The notes under the pieces are model-generated. The model was not told the origin of the DNA. It made no database searches and was given only the letters and a program-made list of their open reading frames with translations. 64,000 bases of DNA from positions 1 to 64,000 of the forward strand of contig VZTJ01004568.1 of assembly GCA_013397795.1 (NCBI GenBank), given 5' to 3'. Below are positions 36,857 to 49,100 of this stretch, one piece after another. The position numbers and the translations under genes are program-made. The stretch comes from Orthonyx spaldingii. Its lineage: Eukaryota > Chordata > Aves > Passeriformes > Orthonychidae. The stretch's first letter is position 1, and each line of letters opens with the position of its first letter.

Positions 36857-39800
36857 CTCATAATGGTGGAGATGGGAGAAGGGAGGGTCTAAAGCTGTTT
36901 ACTTCTCCTTTAAAAATAAAAGAAGCCAGGAAAAGAGTAGGTTTTGTCTGCTCTGCTGAGATCTCAGAGGATGCTAGTGACTGAGGCTAGAGTCACATTG
37001 GTCATATTCTCCTCTTCTCACCTTCTGGCTTCTCCAGTGTGTCTGACCTTCCTCTGGGCCACTCACATGGAGAACCTGTCACATCACTTCCTGCCAAGCC
37101 AGTGAGACAGTGTAGCTTACCAAAGGACTCAGTGAGCCACTGCAGTTTGGGGCCAGGCATGAGTAACTGAGGCTGGGAGAGGGTGGAAAGACAGTCTCCC
37201 CTTTATGGCAGTGACAGGTTGCTGGAACAGCCTGAGCCTTCTCATTTTGTTGGGAACAACAGCTAACTAAGGATCTGATAGTGCTTTGGAACACACTGTT
37301 GCTTTCTAGGGACAATCCATTAGACAGAAGGTTGCAAATGGAATATGTAAAATGAGATGATTTCCCTTTGCAACATTTAGAGCACACTCTGGGGCCTAGC
37401 CACCCATCTGTTTTGTTTTCTTCAGTATTTATATCTAGGAAAAAGACTCAGAATCAACATCTCTCTCAATCTCTGTTTATGCAAGCTGCAAACACCATAA
37501 GCCAAATGGCTCCCCTGAGAAACAGCATACTAAACTCTCTCCTGAGGTTGCACACCTTTAACAAGAGCTATAAAGTAGCAGGATCTTAGCTGAGCATTGG
37601 CAATATGCCTCTTGGTCTAGATAACGCTGTTCCTGTCTTAATAGCACTCTTGAACAGGCTATCTGACCTTTTTAAAGAAATTAATTGTAATGATTCTTTT
37701 TTGCTTTTTTTCAGGACTGACATGAAGCATTTTTACCCCCAGTAATATATTGCTTAGCAGTAATTCTCATTACACAAATAGTAAAAAGCCACTTGGTCAG
37801 GTTTCACTAGAAATGAAAGCAGCCCTTTCACTTGGCTTCTCCAAATTGTTCTGGTGCTCACATAGGTCCTGCCTTGCCTGTAGTGATCACTGTCACAGGA
37901 GTAGAAATGCTCAGCTCCACATGGATTCACTCAGCACCCAGCAAAACCTTGCTCTGTCTGACTCAGCTGTGATTACTCACTGTGCCTCCTTGCTAGGGGA
38001 TTAGTCTCACCTTTGGTTTACCACAGTTTTCCCACTGCTACTTACATAAACTACTTTTTATCTCACTGGTATTTGTGTTTTCAACATTGTCTATTAAATA
38101 ATGAAAAATAAATTGGTCTTTAATAGGGATCCTGGCAAGGGTCCAAAACCCCCCACCCTTCTTCTCTCCACGTTGGCTTGAAAGAGTGATTGCAGGGATA
38201 CATACTGAGATCATCTTTTATGATATTAGTAATGATACTAGGTTTTTCAGTCCAGTTATTTTTACTGATACTTGAATAAAGTGGAAGGAGATAGTACTTT
38301 AACATTTGTGTAGGAACTGGAATGTAGTGGTACAGGACTTGAATTGCAAAGATGCTTCAAGTAGATAATATAGAATTATTCTAAGCCACAACCTGAGTTT
38401 GCATGCATCAAATAAGGTAATTGCAAGTTGAGAAAATCTATGGATTAAAACTGTACGCTGAAATACAGGTGTTTGGGGGACATCAAAACACAAAGAAGTA
38501 ATTTCCCCTTTTTTTAGCAATTCAGTCAAGTTCATAGAGCAGGAGGATATATTAATGGAATAGCATAGATTTGTTATCCTGGATGCTGACTCTTGAGATT
38601 CACTGAAAATACTTATATATCACTTGACCAGAGGGTGCCAGCAAACAAAAAGGGCTGATGAACCATCAGTCTGGGCAAGTCTTGACCTGCTGCCAGCCTC
38701 TGTTCTGTACCAGATCTCTTCAGTATCTGGGAATGTTTCGGATAGCAGTTTCTTTCAGACAGCATGGACCAGCCTGCATGTGACTAGCTTACGCCACCAA
38801 AAATCAGACACTAATAGGATTTGTACCCTCAGACATCTCTCAGACACAAGGGACAAGAGTTGTAAAATCACATTATGATTGCAGGTCAAACTAACATTTC
38901 CGATAGTAAAATAGACAACAAACACGTGGCTGGAAGATGTCATCTAGCTGAGGTCAACAAGAGGTGCTACCTCCCTGCTGTCCCACCTCTGCTGTTCCCT
39001 TTACACCAGCCTTACTGACAATGCTGCAGAAGCTGATGTCACATGCTGGGGCATATATGTCAAATGTGCTGGGGGGTATCAGGTATGCTCTGGAGAGGTC
39101 ATTGAGTCCCTGGAGACCCAGATGGCCTGGGTATTCTCAGACTGGGGTGGCCTCAGAGGCCATATGAAACTATCCAGAACTTGCCAATGTGTTCAACAAG
39201 ATGCTGCCAGCTCCTGTAGAGACAGCTGTGTCCTCAATGGGGTGGGAGATCTGAGTGTTCTTCCTCATCTCAGATATTTTTCTTTATCACATTATTTGAC
39301 TTTCTTCTTCTGAGCATGCCCTAGTCTGTATCTTTTGCCAGTGAGGTGAACTTTTGACCCAGAAATTCATAAGATGGGTTACCTTCAAAATTCCATATGA
39401 CCTTGTGAGACCAGAGAAAGTCAGAAAAGCAGGTTTAAGTGTTTTACACCTGAATTTTGCTTGCAACGAAGCTGAGAATAAGAGATGCCAGAAATGGAAC
39501 TGGGGTTTCTGTCTCTGCTGTTGTTTCTTCTCATGGTCTCTGCATGTTTGTCTTGTCAAAGGCTTCACAGTCAAAAGGATGCATCAGCTGCCTCCCCCCA
39601 TCTTTCCTCTAGAGACTGCTACTTAATAAAGCTCTCAACTGATGAATAAAAATTAATGTTGATTAAATGAAAACCATTCTTGACATTTCAGATGCCTTTT
39701 ACTGCATTTGCAGAATAGGAATGGGAATGAAAAGTGATTTGTGTGTTTTGCAAGAAAGCTGTTCATTAATAGCAATTGTTTTCAAATTACAAAGTTAGTA

Positions 39801-41445
39801 AAGGTTTCTACTCCACCCCCTAAATCTTATTTAACTTTCAAAGGAGGAAATCAGGCTGTTCATCTTACTGAAATACTTGATTATGTCTTGTCTATTATGT
39901 GGCAAAAACCAAGACTGGCATACAAGAACAGAAAGAGCCGACAGCAGCACCAATATTTTGAGCTCCTGAATGCAATTACTACTAATCCTTTATTACTGGA
40001 GCTATGGCCAAAGTGGTTTTTTTACTAGCTGTGAATATGTTTTTACTTCAAGGAGCAAGAAAATCTCAGATTAGTATCTAAACACTCCATATTTTTTTCA
40101 GAGTGCTTGTGAGTCATGGAAATAACTGGTTTTTGTTTTCTCATTTGGGTGAAGGAGCTCCAAGGCTGTACAATGAGCAGGATAAACAATTAAGAACATT
40201 TAAAACTCATGTTTACTTCTAACCACCCCTCAGTGCATTTCTTAACAAATGTGGTTAAAAAGCACATTCGTGACATTTTGATGTTTAAAAGAAACAAATA
40301 CTTTTTGTGCTCAGGAGAAGGAAGGGGGTTGGTATTCAGTGCATCTGAACTGTTACTTCAAATTTCTGAAAGATATGTCATGTTCAATTACCTTTAGGGG
40401 TTTTTTTCAATTTAAAATACTTTACTTCAAAACTGGCTGTTCATGATATTTCAGTGCCCATTTAATGTATTAATTATTTGAGTCAGAGGTGAAGTTAAAA
40501 TGTCAACACGATTCAGGTTTCAATTAAAACATTTTCAATTAGATATTAGTATAGCATCACTGAAAAAATCCCATTTTAAAGCCACTGAGCCATTATAATA
40601 GTTCTAGAGCAGACAGAGAAAAGAAACTGAAGACACATAAGCCATTTTCTGGAAAAGGAAATGTTAGCCATGACCTTGACATTAGTGATGGGAAAACAGC
40701 CATTTTATTCTCTTTCTAACCAACATCTTACCTTCCTGGGTTGCAAACCAAATTTTGCATGTAGTAAGAAGCCTGTGGTGATGGAGAGGCTTTTCAGTTC
40801 CAGAATTATGCTTCCTCAGGTAAGGCAACTTCTGGGACCTGCTACCTTCTGCACAGGAAACAGATCTTAATATTAGTTACGTTTTAAGGCTAAATTTAAT
40901 TGGCTTAATGAATAGACAGTAAAGGCTGAAGAAATTAGGGATGTTATTTGGAGGCAGCTGCTGAGAACTGAGAATCACTGCACTTTCCAGCTTCTTCCCA
41001 GCCTCCCCAGGTCCATAGGAGTTTTCTGGCTACCTTTTGCAAGTGAGGCAGGCCCCAGGCTCCAGTCCCATCACAACCATCATGGTCCCCAAGCTGACAG
41101 CCACTGCACCTGCACCTGCCTTCTACTTGCCTATGGATGTAAACGCAAATCCCCTCCCGGGGGGCAGAGGTATATGCTGGGACTTCTTGCAACCCTTGGC
41201 TCTGGTAACTGGTCCAGCCACCTATCTAAGCTCCTGCCTGGCTGCATCACAGCAGAAGCAGATGTTAGGGGAAAACATTTTGAAATTCATCTTTTCTGCT
41301 GAGGAAGGGCTTGACTGAGTTTATCACCTGGGATGGGGTACTGGAGATCTCATCTGGTTACTTTCTACCACCCAGTGACACAGGGGCAACACTGTACAGC
41401 AGAACAGGAAAATGAGGCAGGATAAAAGCAACCTTTTTTTTTTTT
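36857..41445. other. intergenic DNA, no gene seen
   Basis: No exon, RNA gene or clear transposon was recognised. Composition is average to AT-rich. Frames of 60-100 codons occur but are not similar to known families. Confidence 0.4.
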
Positions 41446-41474
41446 NNNNNNNNNNNNNNNNNNNNNNNNNNNNN
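41446..41474. other. assembly gap in a poly-T tract
   Basis: A run of 29 N is flanked by about 12 T on the left and 7 T on the right. This is a sequencing gap in a homopolymer; its true length is unknown. Confidence 0.97.
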
Positions 41475-43072
41475 TTTTTTTCCCCTAGCTATTGCCATAA
41501 AATGTTGGACAGACTAAAACAGGACGCTCACAGTGTTATGGTAATATGTGGCTGCATGCAGAAGGTGGAAATGCTTGCTGGCATTGCAGAAGAGGTGTCT
41601 TTGGAGGTTATGACTCAACCAGAAAGTTCTTCCAAATTTCAAATTAATCACTTAGCTGTAGGTATGACAAAGCCTTAAGATCCCAGATGATGTCTTTAGA
41701 TTCTCTGAAGAATCAAGAACAGATGAGGACTGAAATGAAATAAAATCCTGCAAATATAATACAAGCCCACTTCTCCAATGTTGTGTCTTGAATTCACTCA
41801 AATGTTCATAAGACTGTTTATAAGTTCATAGTGTTTGGGTTTTTATATATCTGCTTCTTTTCTCAGGTATTAAGCCAAAAAATACCTTAAATCAGACCAA
41901 TATTTACTGATGTTAATGCATTACCAGTCATCAAAGTATCCTAGAAACTGCTCTATTCAGTTTTAGTTCCGTAAAGAGCCAAAGACAAGCAATTGTGTAG
42001 AGGCAGCACATGCAGCAGTGAATCTTTCCCCAGGAGAAATCATGGGAAGTGTTTTGGTAAGATGTATGTAAGTCTCCCTTGAAAAGACAATTCAAAAGAA
42101 AAATGCATATTCCAAATGGTCATTATTCTCTTGATGAACATTTTCTGAAGCCTTTTATTATTAGGCAGCTAAAGATAAAACAAACATCCTTAGTTCCATG
42201 AAAAAATCCAGAGGTAAGGCTTTAAAAATTTTATTTTTGTCAACTAATTAGCTAAGGCTGCAACTTCACGTAATTAAATATATCACATCAGTTACACAAC
42301 AGAAGACATAATTTATTTATTCCCTTATGAATCCTTTAGGTTTAACAATTTGTACCTTAAGGAGAAAGATCATGTAGAAAGTATGAAACCTGATCAGTCA
42401 AAATCCAAACAAAAAGGTCCACAGCTCACATCAGGAATGCAGAGCTTTTCCCTCATTTCCCCTTTTTGGCCCTCCCAGCTTCTCCCAAGAACTACCAAAT
42501 ACATCTTTCATTTTTGCTCTTTTATGCCAGAGCCTTGTCAGTCCATAGAACAAATTGGAAAACTGCTACATAAGTTCATCAGCTAGTCCAGAAATCAAGC
42601 CTGTTTTTTTCATGTTTAGATAGAATCTTGCACAGAAACTTTTAACTTCCACATTTTAGAAAAGTATCCTGTATTTCTTAGGATGTAGCTGTCACTTTAA
42701 TATGAATGTCCCGAAAGAAATATATTTTTATATACCATAATTGCATTTTTTCATAGTACCTGCTTCCCAATTCCTTGCACATATTTTCTGCAGTGCTACC
42801 TGCTCTGCTTGCTGGGTGATAGCTTTGTGATGGCATTGGTGAAGCAGATAAGGGGCGGAGGGGGAAATGAGTCTCTACAATTTACAGGTTTTAAAAATGA
42901 TTAGTTATGTTTCTCTTATCATACATTTTATGTATGGGGCTTCTTCTGGAAACAACTATCTGAGTCACCAGAATGAAACTTCAGCGTGAATCCTCTGTAA
43001 TTTATATTTCTTGTTTTAGCCCACTGTATGGAATAATACAGATTGTTTTCACTTTGAATAGTTATTCAGAAC
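41475..43072. other. intergenic DNA, no gene seen
   Basis: AT-rich sequence with no recognised exon or transposon between the gap and the next CR1 piece. Confidence 0.4.
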
Positions 43073-43452
43073 CATAGAATCATAGAATTGTTTAGGTTGA
43101 AAAAGACTCTTAATAAGATCATGAAATTCAACCATTAGCCCAGCACTGCCAAGCCCACCATTAAACCACACACCAAGCACTACACCTACATGTCTTTTAA
43201 ATACTTCAAAGATGGTGACTCCACCACTTCCCTGAAAAGCCTGTTTCAATATTTGACAACTCTTTCCAAGAAAAAAAATTTTCTAACATACAGTTAAACT
43301 CCCCCTGGAGCAACTTGAGGCTATTTTCTCTCATCCTAGTGCTTGTTACTTGGAAGAAGAAGCCAACTCTCCCCTGGCTACACCCTCCTTTCAGGTAGTT
43401 GAAGAGAGTGATAAGGTGTCCCCTGAGCCTCCTTTTCTCCAGGATAAACAAC
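43073..43452 (-). mobile_element. CR1 LINE fragment
   Basis: It begins with two AATCATAGA-type repeats, the CR1 3' end in reverse. The minus strand then reads as the end of ORF2: FILEKRRLRGHLITLFNYLK and MRENSLKLLQGEF-like text. It is the same CR1 portion as the left part of the CRHBP intron 3 copy, 5'-truncated at about 43452. Confidence 0.88.
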
Positions 43453-45840
43453 CCTTTATATTTCTATACTTAGAAGCTGGATTTTATGTAAGACTTTCTA
43501 TTATGACTACTTGCTCTCTCAGGTATTCATAAAAAATGTATATTTTTTGATTTATCACTAACAAAGACAAAAGCCTCTTCTTTAACTCGTATTAGAGAAA
43601 AACTATCCCTCCATTACTCTGTTTTTGAATGCAATTCCTCTAGATGAAGTGTTCCAGCAATTGTTCCCTTTTTCCTGGATGCTGTTTCTACATTTCATAC
43701 CTTTAGGCAATGATGACAAATACAGTCTTCTTTTGCACACTGACAAACCTACAACACTTCTCCATACCAGTCTGCACCACGACACAGAAAAGATATGCAA
43801 AAGCCACCAACGCGCTCAGCTCAGCCTTGGCTGTCCAAAATGGACTTTTGGGGCCTGTAGATAGACACTAAAAGTAATGGGACCATTTAAAGACATTCCT
43901 CATAAGCAGAGAGACAAAAGGATTGCCTGTTAAAGTTACTGTACAAAAGGATGGCAACAGCAACTCTGAATGTTTGTGGCCTGCAGAGTGCTAATTGTTT
44001 CACAGAATTTGTCTTGCTATCACTTTTTCTTCCTGGGCTAAGTTATTTGACATACATTTTAGTCTTGTGCAGACTATATTTTAATTAGTTCTGAGCAGAT
44101 GGATAAGAACTGGAGTCTTTTCTCTGAAAAACTTTGAGAGCTCCCTGACATCTGGTGGAGGGTAATGATTAAGACTCATGAGCTTCTTGAAATACTTTCT
44201 CATATAGTTCTGAGTCATACTTTCAACCTAAGACAAGAGCTTGCTTGGTAAACAGAATCTGAAGATTAGGCAAAAGAAGTTGTGCCACTGCTTCCTCCTA
44301 ACTTCCAGCACTGGTAACTTCCAGCATTAACACTACTATTTGCAGGCATCTGGGAGTCAAGCCTTTGAAGGTGTCTTTGAAGGCATCTTTTGAAGCAGGA
44401 GAGGCTGGCACCTAGGCTGTTTCAGTATGGAGTTCATTCTCCATTTTGGTCAAAGATCGACGCCTGCCCAGACAGGAAGGAGTTGTGATGATTTGGAAAT
44501 TTTTCTGCTGGTATTTCATTAAAGATATACCATTCATGGATTAATAAATGGAAGTATCTCTCCAAAGTGCCTAAAAGAGTAAGATCATCTGTTTGAGATC
44601 ATTCCAAGGAAAATTAATGATGTACTGAAATAGGGTAGCACATTCTTACAACCTTGTAATTAACTGACAAGCTGGACTGTAGTATCAATAACAGACATGT
44701 TAGACCACACATACACAAAAAAGAAAGTCTGTGTTTGAGAATATAAAAAAGACATGTGAGAGAGGTGGCAAGCCAATTGATACAGACGTGTGACTAGAGT
44801 GCAACTCAGAAATATAATTCTGCTGTATACAAAAATTTTTTTTGAGACTTTCATGTTATAGTGACAGCTACATGGCAAAAAATATGGCACATTCTTGTAA
44901 ATGTTTTTTAATATAGAAATTCTGTGAGATCCTTTTTAAGGCTGAAGAAAGGTGGTGAGGAAAGGATCAAAACTAAGGATGAACTGAACCAACTTAATAA
45001 GGTATGAATGAGCACAGAGGCATTTCAAGTTCTGTTTTCCAGTATCTTGCTAATATATTATATCAGGACTTCCCCTCTGCCACAGAAGAGCTTATCTGTT
45101 CTGTCTATCAGCTAGTGTGATAACTCAGGGCATTTTCCCTCTCACATGAATCTGCTAATTGGTGAGATAACGCAGGCTGGACATCTGTCCAGTAGTGAGT
45201 CATCTCTGGAACCATGGAGGTGGCATTCCCAGCTGGCCATAAACATCTTGCCTTGAGAGCAGATTGAAGGGAGATAAGTCTTGAATGTCTGACTGACAGA
45301 CACTTCACTTTACAAACTACAAAAGCTACGCAAAACTTTCACAAAGCAAAAGTCTTCTGTATATTTCCTGGAAATGTGTGGGGACCTCTCCTCAAAACGA
45401 GGATGCCTGTCTTGAGTTACTTTCCAAGGAACTGAGTGAAAGGAAAGTCATGTGCTTCATAATCAATTCAATGGTAAGTTACATTGATTTGCTAAATCTA
45501 TACTATTTCTTCACTAGTTATAATATAGGTACCTTTATCATGCATTGTTTATGTATCTACTGGTAGTTCTTTCGTTTATCCTGTGTAGTAAGTAGTCCCT
45601 TTAAAATCTTTTGTCTGTTAATCTTGTGTCTGTTCAATAAATAATTAATATTATAATAGACTTAATCGGCCATCCTTAAGAACTTGCAAGCAAGAGCAAT
45701 TTGGGGTGCAGGTCACCTCAAATAAAGCCACTGCCAGAAACCTAAGCCTAAGACAGGACTTATCTAAGCTCTCACTCCATTCGTAACATGTATATATTAA
45801 ACATATGTTCACATTATTTAGTGCAAACTTGGGAGACTGT
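43453..45840. other. intergenic DNA, no gene seen
   Basis: No exon or transposon recognised. The frame at about 45378-45566 ends at a donor-like ATG-GTAAGT but has no family match and no good acceptor upstream. Confidence 0.35.
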
Positions 45841-45905
45841 CATAGAATGATAGAATTGTTACGGTTGGAAAAGACATCCAAGAACATCAAGCCCAACCAT
45901 CTTGC
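45841..45905 (-). mobile_element. CR1 LINE 3'-end remnant
   Basis: CATAGAATGATAGAATTGTT followed by ACGGTTGGAAAAGACATCCA is the reverse complement of a CR1 3' terminus. Only about 65 bases are left. Confidence 0.75.
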
Positions 45906-46029
45906 TGCGTGTGATCCTCAGACTGTGCAAGAGAAAAGAAGGTGAGGGCAAGGATCAAAACTCTTGCAGAGACTGACGGACATTGAAGTAACATGACAAA
46001 TCCTGTGTAACCTAACTTGACCTCATTGT

Positions 46030-46105
46030 TGACTCTGTGCTGGGCAGGAGTTTGCTCTAAGGACCTCTGAAGGTTCCTTATGACTTGAATGATCCTTCAA
46101 TCCCA
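46030..46105 (+). mobile_element. possible degenerate CR1-like 3' end
   Basis: The words CTAAGGACCTCTGAAGGTTC and GACTTGAATGATCCTTCAAT resemble a worn CR1 3' end on the + strand, facing away from the minus-strand remnant 125 bases upstream. Similarity is weak. Confidence 0.35.
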
Positions 46106-49100
46106 TAATGAGACACAGGGTATATGGATATTGTTGCTGAAAAGGGGAGATCACCACATTTTTCTGAAAACAGTCACCACAACTGATTTCATTCAATTCA
46201 TAAAATTCACTTTATTTATAATTTTGATCTCTATATTTAGTGTATAACTACACTTCTGAATAAGAGGGACGTCTCCAGAGATGGCTATCTCAAAAGACAG
46301 CATCTTTTAAGTGTTAGAGTTGGAGTCAGATTTGCATTGAAATACTGCATAGCCCATTGGTACCTGTCATAGCTTGATAGAAGAGTTTTACCACATCATA
46401 GAGCTTTAGGCATGTGACTGCTTTTTAAGGATTATTTTAAGAAAGCAAGACACCTACATCTGGAACCCTCTTTGTACAATATCCTAATTTAACTTGCAAT
46501 TAAAGTATGCAGCTCGGGATTTAACTGGTGTCATTAGAAGCTACAGTGGTGGCCTACCTGTCACCCACAGCCTTGAATTTACTTGTGATGGGAAGAAAGT
46601 CTCCCCTGCTGATCTTTGATTTAAATAGACACATCACAAATAATTTCCTTTGGTCTTCCTAAAAGAAGGCAGTTCCCAGCCTGAGCAGCTGGGGTTGGCT
46701 TCAAGCCCAAAAAAGGCTGAATGGATGGATTTAGGGACAGACTCATAAAATGACTAATCCAAATAGCAGTGCCTAACCCTCTCAATAGTCACAAGCTGTG
46801 CTGACATTTTCGGGCAGGTCAACTCCAGGTGGCCCAGTTACTCAGTGGCATTCAAATCAAATCTTATAATGTGGCCCTATTAGGTCCAATCATTAATACC
46901 CATTTTCACCAGCGTTAAAACACTTAGACGAAGCTCCAGGTAACTCTGCATGCTCTTGAGACGAGAACCAGTAATGAATGTATAACCTGCTGAGTAATGA
47001 GGCCATTTCTAGGTAGAGATGAATGTTTACTCGGAAGCAATCTTATGGTTCACTTCACCTGAAAACCTTCTCAAGAAAATGCAAGTGCTGCCTTAATGGA
47101 TTCTAAGGGGAAACATCACTTAAAGAACCCTCCAAAGCTCTAAATTTTAAATTTTTTTATTTGAAAGGATTTCATAGAGCAGTCACTGGGGGGAAAGACA
47201 TTTGCTTGCTCAGATTTCCCAGGATGACGCATTTTATTAAAGAAGTTACTTTTTGGCTATAGAGAAGAATATGTAACTTGTGGGACATCACCATGACCCA
47301 TTACCATGGTGGCTGAAAAGATGAGTTACAGGGGCTGATAACATCTGCATGAGGCACTGAACATTAAAGACTTGTAACTTCTTATAGCTAAGAGGGATTT
47401 CAAGCTGCCCTGTATTTTCATTTGGAAGAAAAAAAAAACAGTCTGGAGCTGAAATCTTACATAAAGAAGACAAATGTTTTCAGTAAACTTGGTACATACA
47501 GAACTGTTTGCACTGGCTCATGTGGGCTTGTAGGATGTGTGCAATGACAGCTCATGGCCTACATGTGTAGAGCATGCCTTCTCTCAGCTAGAGACACCTT
47601 CATCCAGCATTGATGTGTTCTTCCACATATTGTTGTGTTGGGCTTCTGCCAATATTCAGCATCTGTGGGCCATTTCAGGGAAACTGTACGTTCTCATTTC
47701 TTGTGACCTGGAAGATTTTTGCTCACCAAAGGCCACTGATCATACAAACAGGAACTTTCTTTTCCCTCCAAATCCTGCCCCAGCCTTCTCTTTCCCTCTT
47801 TCAATCAGTGATTGGCAGATTTTCTGGCTATGATAGAAAATACAAGCCTGACTATCAAATGACTCACCCTGTTGTGACCCCATTAGAACTGCTGCAGTTC
47901 CATTTGTGCTCACAGGCCAGGGGCTGGAGCTCACCCAGAGGGGCAAAACAAGCTCATATCACCTTGGAAAACCACGCTGTCAGCAGCATGTGCTTGCACT
48001 GAAGTCTACCAGCACCTAACAGAATCAAAAGCTTTTTCTGAACAGACTAGAACAACCATATTTTCAACCACTGTAGTCAGGTATCTCTGAGGTATCTTAA
48101 GAATCACCACATACTTACATACTAAAGGAGTTTTTATTTTATTTACAGGACAACTCTGAATGTCAATCCTTTGTGACTATCACCACCTTTACATATCAAT
48201 TCTGTGTAGAGATAACTTAAATAAGATCCATATCTGTAACTTCATACTTCATCTGCTGTTTTGAAGAGAAGTATGCAAAACTTTTCACAATGTGCTTAAA
48301 CTAGTAGGCAAAGGCAGAAGACAGACACACAGTCTGTCACATGTCTTCAATACTTTAGCACAGGCTTTCTAATCTGGTTAGGGGAGCAACTGAAGGGATA
48401 TTGCAGCTGTTCCTTGTGTGTGCTGGATGCTTTATAAGATCCGCCTCTGAAGCTTTATCTGTGCCATACAGTGTGTCTTACACTAGCGATATACAGAGTG
48501 GTTGCTAGCAAGCAGGTTTATTTACAAAGCACAGTGCTAGCCCTACTGGTGTCTGTTACCAGTTCTAGGAGTGGTTAAGCTGTGGTACTGTGATACCTGC
48601 CTAAGTTAAATTACATTTTCGTGCATGGATCAGATCCAAGTACATTAAAGGCAGCAGCAAGAGCTAGCTTTACCTTAAATCTGTCACTAAAGGATTTGAA
48701 TTCCAGCTAAAGGTAATTTATTGTTTTTCCTCGAGTGAAGACCTGGAATGTATGCATATAAGAATATGCTAATTATTTAAAGCAAGTTAGTCCCCAGTTT
48801 GTCTGCAATGTTTTGATGTTTTGAAGTTGGGGAGAACTACAGTTCTTTACATAAAAGATGGGGTTAGTCACAGATTATGGATGAAGCAGCAACACATATT
48901 TCCCCAGTCTAAAACCATGCTGTGCTCAGGTCTGAGCTGCAATTCTTCATGGCCACCAGATCCTGCACATCACCCTAAGGATAAGATCTTGCAGCTTTAA
49001 GGAGCAATGTACTTTTCTATGAGAGACATCTCAGCAGCCCACATGAGTACTCAAATACTCCCCGCCCTACAAATTTTGTTAGAAATCCCTGAAAAAAATT

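Noticed and set aside
36666..36863. Histidine-rich frame
   Set aside because: The histidines come from the ATC microsatellite, not a protein gene.
45378..45566. Possible coding exon ending in a GTAAGT donor
   Set aside because: No convincing acceptor upstream and no similarity to a known protein family.
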